Shown in pieces: positions 1 to 10,165 of a stretch of 64,000 bases of DNA (position 1 is the first letter of the stretch; every line of letters begins with the position of its first letter). Under the pieces are notes generated by a model that ran no database searches, had not been told where the DNA came from, and was given only the letters and a program-made list of their open reading frames with translations. The DNA comes from Sulfitobacter sp. M05 (GTDB lineage: Bacteria > Pseudomonadota > Alphaproteobacteria > Rhodobacterales > Rhodobacteraceae). The DNA is taken from the NCBI RefSeq assembly GCF_029285175.1, contig NZ_JABEDH010000001.1, positions 1,364,001-1,428,000 of the forward strand. The letters are read 5' to 3'. Position numbers and translations under genes: made by a program.

Positions 1-11
1 CCCAAACGCAG

Positions 12-47
12 GCAAAAAGAAACCCCTCACGTTAAACATGAGGGGTT
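12..47 (-). terminator. Rho-independent terminator downstream of yqeY
   Basis: A 9-bp perfect stem (AACCCCTCA at 21-29 with TGAGGGGTT at 39-47) has a 9-nt loop. Read on the minus strand it is followed by a T-rich run, TTTCTTTTT, so it fits an intrinsic terminator for the leftward yqeY transcript. Confidence 0.7.
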
Positions 48-163
48 GCCCGTATCTATTTGAAAGGGATGTAAAATTAAGGCCCTTCTGCGCGAGGTAA
101 TCGGCAAGACGTGAACGGTAAAAATGCCGTTAAGAAATCGCCACGCTCCCTGCGTTATCGTCC

Positions 164-622
164 TTAACTTAAGCGGTCTTTAACCATTGGACCGACCTTG
201 CCGAAATCCATTTGCCCTGTGAACTTGGCTTTCAGGGCACCAATAACCTTGCCCATGTCCCGAATGCTTTCGGCTCCGATCTGAGAAATGGCTGCTTCAA
301 CCGCTGCGGCCGTCTCCTCTTCGTTCAACTGGCGCGGCAGATATTCTTCGATAATCGAGATCTCCGAACGCTCGCGCTCGGCCAGATCCAAACGACCGCC
401 TTCCTCATAGGCGCGTGCGGATTCCAACCGCTGCTTGGACATTTTCCCAAGAATCGCAAGCACTTCACTGTCAGGAACACCTTCATCGGTACCTGTGGCG
501 CGGGCCGCAATGTCTTTGTCTTTGATCGCCGCATTGATCAGACGCAAAGTGGACAACCGCGCGGCGTCCTTGTCTCTCATCGCCTGTTTCAAAGCATCCG
601 TGATGCGCGTGCGCAGAACCAT
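164..622 (-). CDS. yqeY: GatB/YqeY domain protein
   Basis: A 152-residue protein that matches the stand-alone YqeY family over its whole length. This is the helical tail domain also found at the C-terminus of the GatB subunit of the tRNA amidotransferase. Typical features are the charged N-terminal helix (DALKQAMRDKD), the TLRLINAAIKDKDI segment and the conserved EEYLPRQLNEEE block at about residues 91-103. The family's role is not firmly known; tRNA-dependent amidation is inferred from the domain alone. It diverges from carA across about 200 bp, an arrangement common in Rhodobacterales, and ends at a clear terminator. Confidence 0.92.
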   Translation of the reverse strand: MVLRTRITDALKQAMRDKDAARLSTLRLINAAIKDKDIAARATGTDEGVPDSEVLAILGKMSKQRLESARAYEEGGRLDLAERERSEISIIEEYLPRQLNEEETAAAVEAAISQIGAESIRDMGKVIGALKAKFTGQMDFGKVGPMVKDRLS

Positions 623-820
623 CGTTTTGCCGCCTTGTTCTATGAATTTTCCAAGTTCACGACCATAGCCAAACTCCCCCAGCGACGCAATGCCATTGCC
701 GCCAAGTTAACCCCCTGAAATCACGTGATATCTTATTTCCGCTTGATCCTTGACCCTGCCCGAACAGGCCAGTATCTACGGCATCGTTTACCCATTAGCT
801 TCATGTTCCGGAGACTGCCC

Positions 821-1978
821 ATGCGCCCTACCGCCTGCCTTGCCCTCGCTGACGGATCGCTGTTTTATGGGATGGGGTTCGGGGCCACCGGCCAGACCGT
901 CGCCGAATTGTGTTTTAACACGGCGATGACCGGTTATCAGGAAATCATGACCGACCCGTCTTATGCAGGTCAGATCGTGACATTCACCTTCCCCCATATC
1001 GGCAACACCGGCACCAACCCCGAAGATGATGAAACCGCAGACCCGGTCGCGGCAGGGATGGTTGTGAAATGGATGCCAACCGACCCGTCAAACTGGCGCA
1101 ATGTACAACCAATTTCAGAGTGGCTTGCCGCGCGCGGACGCATCGCAATCGGTGGCGTTGATACCCGCCGCCTGACCCGTGCCATCCGCCAGCAAGGTGC
1201 CCCGCATGTGGCGCTGGCTCATGACCCTGACGGAAATTTCGACATTGAAGCCCTGGTTAAGGCCGCCCGCGAATTCGCAGGTCTGGAAGGCATGGATCTG
1301 GCCAAGGAAGTCACCTGTGCGCAATCTTACCGCTGGGACGAAATGCGTTGGGCATGGCCGGATGGCTTCGCACAACAGATTGATCCAAAACACAAAGTTG
1401 TAGCAATCGACTATGGTGCCAAGCGCAACATCCTACGCTGTCTGGCCTCGGCTGGCTGTGACGTCACGGTGCTGCCGGCCAGTGCGACATATGAGGACGT
1501 AATGGCGCACAACCCCGATGGTGTGTTCCTGTCCAACGGTCCCGGCGATCCGGCGGCCACGGGCGAATATGCCGTACCAATGATCCGCGACGTTCTGGAA
1601 AAAGCCGACCTGCCGGTCTTTGGCATTTGTCTGGGGCACCAGATGCTGGCGCTGGCCTTGGGCGCAAAAACCATCAAGATGGGTCACGGACACCACGGCG
1701 CAAACCATCCAGTCAAGGACAACGACACCGGCAAGGTTGAAATCACCTCGATGAACCACGGTTTCGCCGTAGATGCCCAGACCCTGCCCGCTGGCGTAGT
1801 TGAAACCCATGTTTCACTGTTTGACGGCTCCAACTGCGGCATCCGCATGGAAGGGCGTCCTGTTTGGTCTGTTCAGCACCACCCGGAGGCCTCTCCGGGA
1901 CCACAGGACAGTTTTTATCTGTTCGAACGGTTCGCTGCGGCCATGCAGGATAGAAAATCCGTAAACGAACCTGCCTGA
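821..1978 (+). CDS. carA: Carbamoyl-phosphate synthase small (glutaminase) subunit
   Basis: This subunit hydrolyses glutamine and passes ammonia to CarB, giving carbamoyl phosphate for pyrimidines and arginine. The N-terminal CPSase small domain (LADGSLFYGMGFG, NTAMTGYQEI) covers about residues 1-145. A class I glutamine amidotransferase domain follows, with the nucleophile Cys in FGICLGHQ at about residue 270 and the His/Glu pair in SVQHHPEASPGP near the end. The frame is open upstream to 725, but I chose the ATG at 821 because MRPTACLALADG is the usual start of the family and a purine-rich CCGGAGA lies just upstream. That gives 385 residues, a normal length. carB is not in the window. Confidence 0.95.
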   Translation: MRPTACLALADGSLFYGMGFGATGQTVAELCFNTAMTGYQEIMTDPSYAGQIVTFTFPHIGNTGTNPEDDETADPVAAGMVVKWMPTDPSNWRNVQPISEWLAARGRIAIGGVDTRRLTRAIRQQGAPHVALAHDPDGNFDIEALVKAAREFAGLEGMDLAKEVTCAQSYRWDEMRWAWPDGFAQQIDPKHKVVAIDYGAKRNILRCLASAGCDVTVLPASATYEDVMAHNPDGVFLSNGPGDPAATGEYAVPMIRDVLEKADLPVFGICLGHQMLALALGAKTIKMGHGHHGANHPVKDNDTGKVEITSMNHGFAVDAQTLPAGVVETHVSLFDGSNCGIRMEGRPVWSVQHHPEASPGPQDSFYLFERFAAAMQDRKSVNEPA

Positions 1979-2060
1979 TCCCCAAACGCGCGAAACAGCG
2001 TTAACGCGTCATTAACCGATCACTGCCAAGGTCCCTACGTTCAATGCGTAGGGGTCCTTA

Positions 2061-4079
2061 ATGAGTAATCTGCGGCTGCATCTTGCCAATCCGCAAATGG
2101 CGCGGCCTGCCCCCCCGTCAATGCCGTTGGGGCAGCACCTGATCGAGGCGGGGGCAATCGGGAATAGTGATCTGGTCCATGCGTTAGAGGTGCAAAACCG
2201 GGTCGATGCGCCGCTGGGTGAAATCCTCATGGCTGAGGGGCTGGCGAATCCACAGGACGTTCTTGAGGCGCTGGCGCGTCAACACAACACACAGTTTGTC
2301 GATCTGCGCGACGATCCCCCCCAGCCGGGGCTCGGGCATCGCCTGCCGGCAAGCCTATGTCTGGAATATCGTGCTATTGCCTGGTTGGATATGGGCGGGT
2401 CCCTGCTTGTCGCGACCAGCCAGCCGCATCGGTTTGCGATGCTGCGCCGCGCCTTAGGGGACCGGGCTCCGACCATCCTGCCGGTGGTGGCCAGCGAACA
2501 ACAAATTCAAGATGAAATCACCCGGACCTACGGCGGTGAACTGGCCCATAAGGCGGCCAGCCGCGTCCCGGCCGCCATCAGCTGCCGCAGCTGGGAGGCC
2601 GCAGGGCGCAGCCGCCAGATCTTTGCCTTTGCGCTTGCCATTGCAGCACTCATCGCCCTGATCAAAGCCCCGATCAGCACACTGGCGGCCTTTACCATGC
2701 TGGCCTTTATAACACTGTTAATGACCACCGTTCTCAAGGCTGCCGCCCTTTGGTCGCAAATCATGAACAAGACTGCCGAAACACCATTGCCCTTCATTGC
2801 GCAACGCACATTGCCTTACCGCCTGCCCCGCGTGTCGATCATGGTGCCGCTCCTCAAGGAAAAGGAAATCGCCAGCGCCTTGGTGGCGCGCCTGACGATG
2901 CTAACCTACCCTAAGTCCCTGCTCGACGTTGTTCTGGTGCTGGAAGAAACGGACACAACCACCAAGGAAACCCTTTCCCGTACCGCGCTGCCGCCATGGA
3001 TCAGCGTGATCGCCGTGCCGGCGCACGGTGGGTTGACCACCAAGCCGCGGGCGCTGAATTACGCACTGGATTTTTGCAAAGGCAGTATCATCGGCGTTTG
3101 GGATGCCGAAGACGCCCCCGAGCCGGATCAGCTGGAACGGGTTGTCAGCCGCTTTCATTCAGCGCCAAAGAATGTCGCCTGCCTGCAAGGTATTTTGGAT
3201 TACTACAACCCCTGCGCCAATTGGCTGGCGCGCTGTTTCACCATCGAATACGCCGCATGGTGGCGGGTGCTGCTGCCCGGTATTGCGCGCTTGGGTCTGG
3301 TGATACCGCTGGGCGGCACCACCTTGTTCTTTCGCCGCACCATTTTGGAAAAACTGGCTGGATGGGACGCACATAACGTCACCGAAGACGCCGATCTAGG
3401 CGTCCGGCTGGCGCGGGCGGGCTATGTCACGGAATTGTTGCCCACGGTCACCTATGAGGAGGCCAATTGCCGGCTCTGGCCGTGGGTGCGGCAACGCTCG
3501 CGCTGGCTCAAGGGGTTTTTGATCACATGGTGCGTCCATATGCGCGACCCGGCCCAATTGGTGCGGGATCTGGGATGGGTGCGGTTCATTGGCGTGCAGA
3601 CTATGCTGCTGGCCACGGTTGCGCAATTCGCCTGCGCCCCATTGCTGTGGTCTTTCTGGCTGGCCGTCTTTGGCGTGATGCATCCGGTTGAACAAACCTT
3701 TGGAACGACGGTGCTTTGGTCCATGGTCGGGGTGTTCATCCTGTCTGCGACCCTGAACCTCGCCCTGTCGCTGGTCGCGGTTTCAGGCAAGGATCACCGG
3801 CATCTTTTGTGGTGGGTGTTCACGACGCCATTTTACTTTCCCTTGGGGGCACTGGCAGCATTCAAGGCCCTGCACGAGTTTGTCGCCAGCCCGTTTTACT
3901 GGGATAAAACCGAACACGGGGTCACGCCCTTGCCCGATACGGACACACAAATTCTCCACTCAACAGCGCGACAGAAAACAATGCCAGCAGAGCCGGTTTT
4001 TCGCCGGCGCTATCAAACCGCCACCGCCGCCAGCCCCGTCAGTTTCACCAGACGCGCGACGGCCCAAAATCGGGCCTAG
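2061..4079 (+). CDS. MshEN-domain family 2 glycosyltransferase (membrane)
   Basis: A 672-residue processive-type glycosyltransferase with an unusual N-terminus. Residues about 21-165 resemble the MshEN/GspE N-terminal domain (LGQHLIEAGAI, LGEILMAEGL, LEALARQHNTQFVDL), which in type II secretion and pilus ATPases can bind cyclic di-GMP. A hydrophobic pair at about 186-230 anchors the protein. The catalytic GT2 domain (about 255-480) carries VWDAEDAPEPDQL, TEDADLGVRLARAGY and the QxxRW motif in QRSRWLKG, as in cellulose-synthase-like enzymes. At least three hydrophobic segments follow. A role in exopolysaccharide synthesis controlled by c-di-GMP is inference. Its TAG stop overlaps the stop of the convergent GntR gene within CTAG. 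The sugar substrate is unknown. Confidence 0.85.
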   Translation: MSNLRLHLANPQMARPAPPSMPLGQHLIEAGAIGNSDLVHALEVQNRVDAPLGEILMAEGLANPQDVLEALARQHNTQFVDLRDDPPQPGLGHRLPASLCLEYRAIAWLDMGGSLLVATSQPHRFAMLRRALGDRAPTILPVVASEQQIQDEITRTYGGELAHKAASRVPAAISCRSWEAAGRSRQIFAFALAIAALIALIKAPISTLAAFTMLAFITLLMTTVLKAAALWSQIMNKTAETPLPFIAQRTLPYRLPRVSIMVPLLKEKEIASALVARLTMLTYPKSLLDVVLVLEETDTTTKETLSRTALPPWISVIAVPAHGGLTTKPRALNYALDFCKGSIIGVWDAEDAPEPDQLERVVSRFHSAPKNVACLQGILDYYNPCANWLARCFTIEYAAWWRVLLPGIARLGLVIPLGGTTLFFRRTILEKLAGWDAHNVTEDADLGVRLARAGYVTELLPTVTYEEANCRLWPWVRQRSRWLKGFLITWCVHMRDPAQLVRDLGWVRFIGVQTMLLATVAQFACAPLLWSFWLAVFGVMHPVEQTFGTTVLWSMVGVFILSATLNLALSLVAVSGKDHRHLLWWVFTTPFYFPLGALAAFKALHEFVASPFYWDKTEHGVTPLPDTDTQILHSTARQKTMPAEPVFRRRYQTATAASPVSFTRRATAQNRA

Positions 4080-4729
4080 CCGTCCTGCTCGTTCCCCTCG
4101 GCGACCTGTTTCAGGCGGGTCACAAAAGCCACCGAAATATGCGCCCGCAAGGCTTCGCTTGCACCTTCCTCGTCGCGTGCTTCGATCATCGAGACGACGC
4201 GCGCATGTTCGGCCTGTGCAATCTCGCCGCGCCCTTCGGCGGCCAGCGATGTTGTCGCCATCAGCGCCATCGAGCGGTAAACAAGGTCAAGCTGTTGCAC
4301 CAGATAGCGGTTGTGCGAGGCCAGATGAACCTGTTTGTGAAACCGGCGATTGCTGCGTGCCAAGGCCTGCGGCTGGTCAATCAGCGCGTTATCTGCCTCA
4401 ACCATCTCGCGCAGTACGCGCACCTCTTCGGAGGTGGCATGGCGCGCAGCCAGCCGTGCCGCCAGCCCTTCCAACTCACCACGTACCGCATAAAGCTCTG
4501 CCGTTTGGTTGTGATCCAGTGACGCCACAATCAGGCTACGCCCTTCACGTGCCAGCAGGGATTGCGTCTCAAGCCGCTGCAAAGCTTCGCGGATCGGCGT
4601 CCGCGATACATTGAACCGTTCGGCCAGTTCGCTTTCCACCAGACGATCACCGGGGCGATAGGTACCGCCATCAATCGCATCCAAAATCAGCGAGTAAGCA
4701 TCAGTAGAGCCGGTCTTGGGCGCAGGCAT
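4076..4729 (-). CDS. GntR family transcriptional regulator (FCD type)
   Basis: A 217-residue repressor-type regulator. The N-terminal winged helix (about 10-75) has the GntR pattern GDRLVESELAERFNVSRTPIREALQRLE. The C-terminal all-helical FCD effector domain has conserved acidic and histidine positions (RGELEGLAARLAA; NRRFHKQVHLASHN). I set the start at the ATG at 4729, preceded by AAAGGAAT; the frame stays open upstream, but those residues have no family similarity. It diverges from the HAD nucleotidase gene with about 100 bp between the starts, so the two may share a control region. The ligand cannot be told from sequence; FCD members usually bind small carboxylates. Confidence 0.9.
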   Translation of the reverse strand: MPAPKTGSTDAYSLILDAIDGGTYRPGDRLVESELAERFNVSRTPIREALQRLETQSLLAREGRSLIVASLDHNQTAELYAVRGELEGLAARLAARHATSEEVRVLREMVEADNALIDQPQALARSNRRFHKQVHLASHNRYLVQQLDLVYRSMALMATTSLAAEGRGEIAQAEHARVVSMIEARDEEGASEALRAHISVAFVTRLKQVAEGNEQDG

Positions 4730-4827
4730 GACAGGATTCCTTTTTAGTTGGCGCATCCTACCTAGCGCGGCCATTTGCGCAAGCACCCGACTTGCGCGCG
4801 CCTTGCGAACCGCCTAACGATGCCCTC

Positions 4828-5490
4828 ATGCCACGCGATGCTTTCTCACATGTTGATACTTGGGTCTTTGACCTTGATCACACGCTTTATCCGCCCTCTG
4901 CGCGGCTGTTTGATCATATCGAAACCCGCATGACCGCCTGGGTCATGGATGAGCTTAAGGTCGACAAGGCCGAAGCCGACCGGTTGCGTGTACATTACTG
5001 GCGCACCCATGGCACCACTCTGGCGGGACTTATGCGCGAACATGACGTTGATCCCGAACCCTATCTGGTTGATGTACATGACATCCCGATGGACAGTCTG
5101 ATCCCCGATCCGGCACTTGCAACGCACATCCGCGCCCTGCCCGGTCGGCGCATTGTCTATACCAACGGGTCCGCCCCTTATGCGGAACGGGTACTGGCCG
5201 CACGCGGCTTGTCGGGCCTATTTGATGCGATCTACGGGGTGGAACATGCAGATTTTCTGCCGAAACCGGAACGCGCCGCCTTTGACCGGGTTTTTGCGCT
5301 GGATGGTGTGGTGCCCGCACGTGCCGCGATGTTCGAGGACGATCCGCGCAATCTTGCTGCGCCTTTTGAGATGGGTATGCGCACGGTTCATGTCGCCCCC
5401 AAACCGCTTGAGACCGGTCACGCCCAAGCCGCACATATTGAATATCACACGGACGATTTGTCTCACTTCCTTGGCCGCCTGACGGGGTAA
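4828..5490 (+). CDS. Pyrimidine 5'-nucleotidase, HAD superfamily
   Basis: A 220-residue phosphatase of the HAD superfamily, of the SDT1/YjjG-like group that removes phosphate from pyrimidine nucleotides. Motif I is VFDLDHTLYPP with both catalytic aspartates, motif II is YTNGS, motif III is the Lys in LPKPER and motif IV is FEDDPRNL. The all-helical cap lies between motifs I and II. The ATG at 4828 is preferred to the one at 4792 because family members start just before motif I. It sits 9 bp ahead of the UbiH-like hydroxylase gene, so the two are probably co-transcribed. Confidence 0.9.
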   Translation: MPRDAFSHVDTWVFDLDHTLYPPSARLFDHIETRMTAWVMDELKVDKAEADRLRVHYWRTHGTTLAGLMREHDVDPEPYLVDVHDIPMDSLIPDPALATHIRALPGRRIVYTNGSAPYAERVLAARGLSGLFDAIYGVEHADFLPKPERAAFDRVFALDGVVPARAAMFEDDPRNLAAPFEMGMRTVHVAPKPLETGHAQAAHIEYHTDDLSHFLGRLTG

Positions 5491-5499
5491 ACTGGTGTT

Positions 5500-6696
5500 A
5501 TGAAATATGATTGTGATATCCTGATTTCCGGTGGCGGTATCGCCGGGCTGACAGCGGCGGCGGTTTTTGGCACCGCCGGCTTTGACGTCATTTGCGTTGA
5601 CCCCGCCCCGCCGATCACCGAGCGCGATGCCGATGGTGCGGACATGCGCTCTACCGCGATGCTGCAACCGGCCCGCGCCGTGCTGGAAAATGCTGGTGTC
5701 TGGGACCGGCTGGCAAAGGATGCCGCGCCGCTACAGATTATGCGGGTGATCGACGCCGGCGGCGCGTTGCCCGAACCGCGTGTGACCCGTGATTTCGACG
5801 CCTCCGAAATATCCGAACAGCCTTTCGGCTGGAATTTTCCTAACTGGCTGTTGCGCCGTGCCCTGCTGGAACGGCTTAAACTGCTCAGCAATGTGGATTT
5901 TCGCCCCGGCACCGGCACCACATCCCTGTTCACCCGCACCGCCAGCGCCAAGGTGGGGTTGACAGACGGCACCCATATTGTCGCCCGCCTGCTGATCGCA
6001 GCCGACGGCCGTGACAGCCCGATGCGAAACGCCGCGGGCATTGACGTCAGCACGCGACGCTATGGGCAAAAGGCGCTGGCCTATGCCGTCACCCACCCGA
6101 TCCCGCATGAGCATGTATCGACTGAAATCCACCGCACCGGCGGCCCTTTCACGCTGGTGCCCCTGCCGGACCGCGACGGGGTGCCATCCTCTGCGGTTGT
6201 CTGGATGGACGACGGTGCCAAAACGCTGGAACGCGCCAAAATGGCGGTACCTGCGTTTGAAGCCGCAATGTCCGAACGTTCCTGTCACATCCTCGGCCCG
6301 CTTACCCTTGCCAGCCCCCGCAACGTCTGGCCGATCATCAGCCAACATGCAGAACGTCTGTCGGGCGAACGGATCGCCCTGATCGCGGAGGCCGCCCATG
6401 TGTTGCCCCCGATTGGGGCGCAGGGGCTGAACATGTCCCTCCAAGACCTTGCCACTTTGCTGGCCCTTGCCGAAACCCACCGCGAGGACTTGGGCAATGC
6501 CGCCATGCTGGAGGCCTATCACAAGGCCCGCTATCGTGATGTGCAACTGCGTATCAACGGCATCGACCTGCTGAACCGCGCCTCTCAAGCCGGAAACCCG
6601 CTGGCACGGGATTTGCGCGCAACCGGGCTGGATGCGCTTTATGCCATGGCCCCGGTGCGCAAACTGCTGATGCAGATGGGGTTGGGCGTACGCTAA
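5500..6696 (+). CDS. UbiH/UbiF family FAD-dependent hydroxylase
   Basis: A 398-residue flavoprotein monooxygenase of the ubiquinone hydroxylase family, expected to hydroxylate the benzene ring of a ubiquinone precursor. The N-terminal Rossmann motif GGGIAGLTAA (about 11-20) and the second FAD motif AADGRDSPMR are clear. The third FAD motif reads LIAEAAHVLPPIGAQGLN, so the usual Gly-Asp before AAH is Ala-Glu here; the proline/glycine part and the asparagine are kept. Alphaproteobacteria often have several paralogues (UbiH, UbiF, UbiL), and I cannot say which carbon this one acts on. It follows the HAD gene at 9 bp. Confidence 0.85.
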   Translation: MKYDCDILISGGGIAGLTAAAVFGTAGFDVICVDPAPPITERDADGADMRSTAMLQPARAVLENAGVWDRLAKDAAPLQIMRVIDAGGALPEPRVTRDFDASEISEQPFGWNFPNWLLRRALLERLKLLSNVDFRPGTGTTSLFTRTASAKVGLTDGTHIVARLLIAADGRDSPMRNAAGIDVSTRRYGQKALAYAVTHPIPHEHVSTEIHRTGGPFTLVPLPDRDGVPSSAVVWMDDGAKTLERAKMAVPAFEAAMSERSCHILGPLTLASPRNVWPIISQHAERLSGERIALIAEAAHVLPPIGAQGLNMSLQDLATLLALAETHREDLGNAAMLEAYHKARYRDVQLRINGIDLLNRASQAGNPLARDLRATGLDALYAMAPVRKLLMQMGLGVR

Positions 6697-6714
6697 CGCC
6701 CTACCCCAGTTGCG

Positions 6715-7839
6715 TTAAAGAACTTTGTCAACCACCGCTGCCAAACGGCCAAGCGTTGCATCCACGTTATAGAGCTTGTCCAAACCGAACAGCCCCAAAC
6801 GGAAGGTGCTGAACCCTTCGGGCTCGCCCACCTGCAAGGGCACACCGGCTGCAATCTGCATGCCCTCAGCGGCGAATTTTTTGCCGTTCTGCACTTCGGG
6901 ATCACCGGTATAACTCACCACCACCCCCGGCGCGCCGAACCCTTCTGCGGCAACCGAGGTCACCCCCTTCTCCGCCAACATCCTGCGCACCCCGTCGCCT
7001 AAGGCCCATTGCGCCTCTTTCAACCGGCCAAATCCATATTCTTTTGTCTCAAGAATGGTATCGCGAAAGGCCCGCAAGGCATCTGTCGGCAGGGTTGCAT
7101 GATACGCATGGCCGCCGTTTTCATAAGCTTTCATAATTGCCCGCCATTTGCCCAGATCAATGGCAAAGCTGTCAGAGGTGGTTTCCGCCAACCGCGCCTC
7201 AGCCCGCGCCGACATCATCACCAATCCCGCAGAAGGGGACGCCGACCACCCCTTTTGTGGGGCAGAGATCAACACATCCACTCCCAGCGCCTTCATATCG
7301 ACCCAGATACAGCCAGACGCGATGCAATCCAGTACCATCAGCGCCCCGACCTCATGCGCCGCTTTCGCCATTGCAGCGATATAGTCATCCGGCAGGATCA
7401 CCCCTGCGCTGGTTTCCACATGCGGGGCAAAAACAACCTGCGGCTTTTCGTCGTGAATGGCTGTAACGACATCCTCAATCGGGGCTGGCGCAAAGGGGCT
7501 GACTGGCGCGTTGCCCTCTGGCCGCGCCTTCATCACCGTGGTCTTCGCCGTCAAACCGCCGGTCTCAATGATCTGCGACCACCGATAGGAGAACCAGCCG
7601 TTGCGCACGACCAACACGTCAGCCCCGCGCGCAAACTGTCTGGCAACCGCCTCCATCCCATAGGTGCCGCCACCAGGCACCAGTGCCACGGCATCCGCAT
7701 TATACACCTCGCGCAACAGCTCCGATATGTCGCGCATCACCTGCTGGAAACAACCGCTCATGTGGTTCAGTGACCGGTCGGTGAATACAACCGAAAATTC
7801 TTCAAGGCCCGTTGGGTCCACAGTATCAAGCAATGCCAT
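6715..7839 (-). CDS. Class V aminotransferase (alanine-glyoxylate aminotransferase family)
   Basis: A 374-residue PLP-dependent class V (fold type I) aminotransferase. The N-terminal GGGTYGMEAVARQF region contacts the cofactor phosphate, the aspartate in MVLDCIASGCIWVDMK stacks under the pyridine nitrogen, and the Schiff-base lysine is in ISAPQKGWSASP at about residue 195. The family includes alanine-glyoxylate, serine-glyoxylate and phosphonate aminotransferases; a glyoxylate-using enzyme is the best guess but the amino donor is not determined. It converges with the upstream flavoprotein gene and ends 18 bp from its stop. Confidence 0.88.
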   Translation of the reverse strand: MALLDTVDPTGLEEFSVVFTDRSLNHMSGCFQQVMRDISELLREVYNADAVALVPGGGTYGMEAVARQFARGADVLVVRNGWFSYRWSQIIETGGLTAKTTVMKARPEGNAPVSPFAPAPIEDVVTAIHDEKPQVVFAPHVETSAGVILPDDYIAAMAKAAHEVGALMVLDCIASGCIWVDMKALGVDVLISAPQKGWSASPSAGLVMMSARAEARLAETTSDSFAIDLGKWRAIMKAYENGGHAYHATLPTDALRAFRDTILETKEYGFGRLKEAQWALGDGVRRMLAEKGVTSVAAEGFGAPGVVVSYTGDPEVQNGKKFAAEGMQIAAGVPLQVGEPEGFSTFRLGLFGLDKLYNVDATLGRLAAVVDKVL

Positions 7840-7962
7840 TTTCTATCCTTCATGCAGATGTCTGAAGCGGACTATAACGCCCTGCCCCCCCTGGCCAATG
7901 CAAATAAGCGCAGCCCCAATACCATCCCGCCTTTTCTGGTTTCCTTTGAAAACACAGGTTTC

Positions 7963-8418
7963 CTAAAGCGGCCCCGCAAGACGCTCTTCAGTCAACAGCA
8001 CGTTCGCCTCGACATCCCCCGCCCCGGGCAGGGTCATGATCCGGCGCCGCAGGACGCGTTCAAAATCCGGCAAATCCCGCGCCACCACCCTCAGGCGATA
8101 ATCATAAAGACCCAGAATATGCTCAACCGTCTGCACCTCGGGAACCGCTGCCACCGCACGTTCGAAATCCTCCAGTGATACATGCCCCTTGCGGGCCAGC
8201 TTGATGCCCAGAAACACTGTCACACCAAAACCCAGCTTTTCCGCATCCAAACGCAGGCGCTGCCCCCCCAGCACGCCGGCCTCTTCCAACCGCCTGATCC
8301 GCCGCCAGGTCGCCGGTTGCGACAGCCCATAGCGTTTGCCCAAGGCGCTCGCCGACTGGCGGGCATTGCGCGCCAGACTTGCAATCAACTGCCGGTCGAT
8401 GTCATCCAATTCAATCAT
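7963..8418 (-). CDS. Lrp/AsnC family transcriptional regulator
   Basis: A 151-residue feast/famine regulator. The N-terminal HTH (LDDIDRQLIASLARNARQSASALGKRYGLS, followed by a recognition helix ending TWRRIRRLEEAGV) precedes a RAM/AsnC ligand domain with the usual EVQTVEHILGLYDYRLRV core. Its ATG overlaps the stop of the second Lrp gene (ATGA at 8415-8418), so the pair is translationally coupled and may form a heteromer. The pair is divergent from ilvC, which makes branched-chain amino acid control a reasonable but untested guess. Confidence 0.92.
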   Translation of the reverse strand: MIELDDIDRQLIASLARNARQSASALGKRYGLSQPATWRRIRRLEEAGVLGGQRLRLDAEKLGFGVTVFLGIKLARKGHVSLEDFERAVAAVPEVQTVEHILGLYDYRLRVVARDLPDFERVLRRRIMTLPGAGDVEANVLLTEERLAGPL

Positions 8419-8870
8419 AGCGGCAAGGTCTCGTCATCTTTGATCCGCGCTACATGCATCAGGGCTTCGATGTCGGCGATATGTGGCAAGGTCAGAATAC
8501 GGCTGCGATAGATTTGCTGATAATGCGCCATGTCGCGCGCGATGATCGACAGGCGCAGGTCAACGCGCCCCAAAAAGGTCTGAACCTCAATCACCTCCGG
8601 CACCTGACGCGCCTCCGCCAGAAACACGTCAAAGGCATTGCCCTGCGTCTTGTCCAGCGTGACCCTCAACGACACCTCAACCGCGTATCCCAATGCCGTC
8701 CAGTTCACCACCCGGCCCAAACCCTGAATAATACCCTCTTCCTCCATCCGCGAAATCCGCCGGCCTGCCTTGCCCGGCGTCAGACCACAGCGCTGCGCCA
8801 ATTCGCCCGGTGACAGGCTTGGCTCGGCCTGCCAATAGCGCAACAAGCGGCGATCCACATCATCAAGCAT
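8415..8870 (-). CDS. Lrp/AsnC family transcriptional regulator
   Basis: The first gene of an overlapping regulator pair; 151 residues when started at MLDDVDRRLL. The HTH (LSPGELAQRCGLTPGKAGRRISRMEEEGII) and the AsnC ligand domain (VPEVIEVQTFLGRVDLRLSII) are complete. It is only distantly similar to its partner, so this looks like an old duplication. Upstream lies the ilvC promoter region, transcribed the other way. The frame extends six codons further to 8888, but the MLDDVD start matches the family. Confidence 0.92.
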   Translation of the reverse strand: MLDDVDRRLLRYWQAEPSLSPGELAQRCGLTPGKAGRRISRMEEEGIIQGLGRVVNWTALGYAVEVSLRVTLDKTQGNAFDVFLAEARQVPEVIEVQTFLGRVDLRLSIIARDMAHYQQIYRSRILTLPHIADIEALMHVARIKDDETLPL

Positions 8871-8933
8871 GATTTTTCCATTTTTCAAACATATCGCGCA
8901 TTACCATCTTCATCTTGCCAAATAAACTCATAA

Positions 8934-10028
<1,095 letters not shown>

Positions 10029-10050
10029 GGGGCATCCCTTATCCTAGAGA

Positions 10051-10077
10051 AAGGGCGGTCTGCGGGTCGCCCTTTTT
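10051..10077 (+). terminator. Rho-independent terminator of ilvC
   Basis: AAGGGCG (10051-10057) pairs with CGCCCTT (10068-10074) across a 10-nt loop, and the 3' arm runs into TTTTT, 23 bp after the ilvC stop. Confidence 0.85.
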
Positions 10078-10165
10078 GCATTGTCCCGCAACGTTTTTCC
10101 CTGCGCCCACCCTGATAGGACCGCGCCCCATTGACCCTGCCACGGCCCGCACGTAAGCCGGTTGT

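Noticed and set aside
3880..4614. A 244-codon plus-strand frame over the GntR gene
   Set aside because: It is antisense to a well-supported regulator and is rich in Pro/Arg/Ser as expected of a GC-rich shadow frame.
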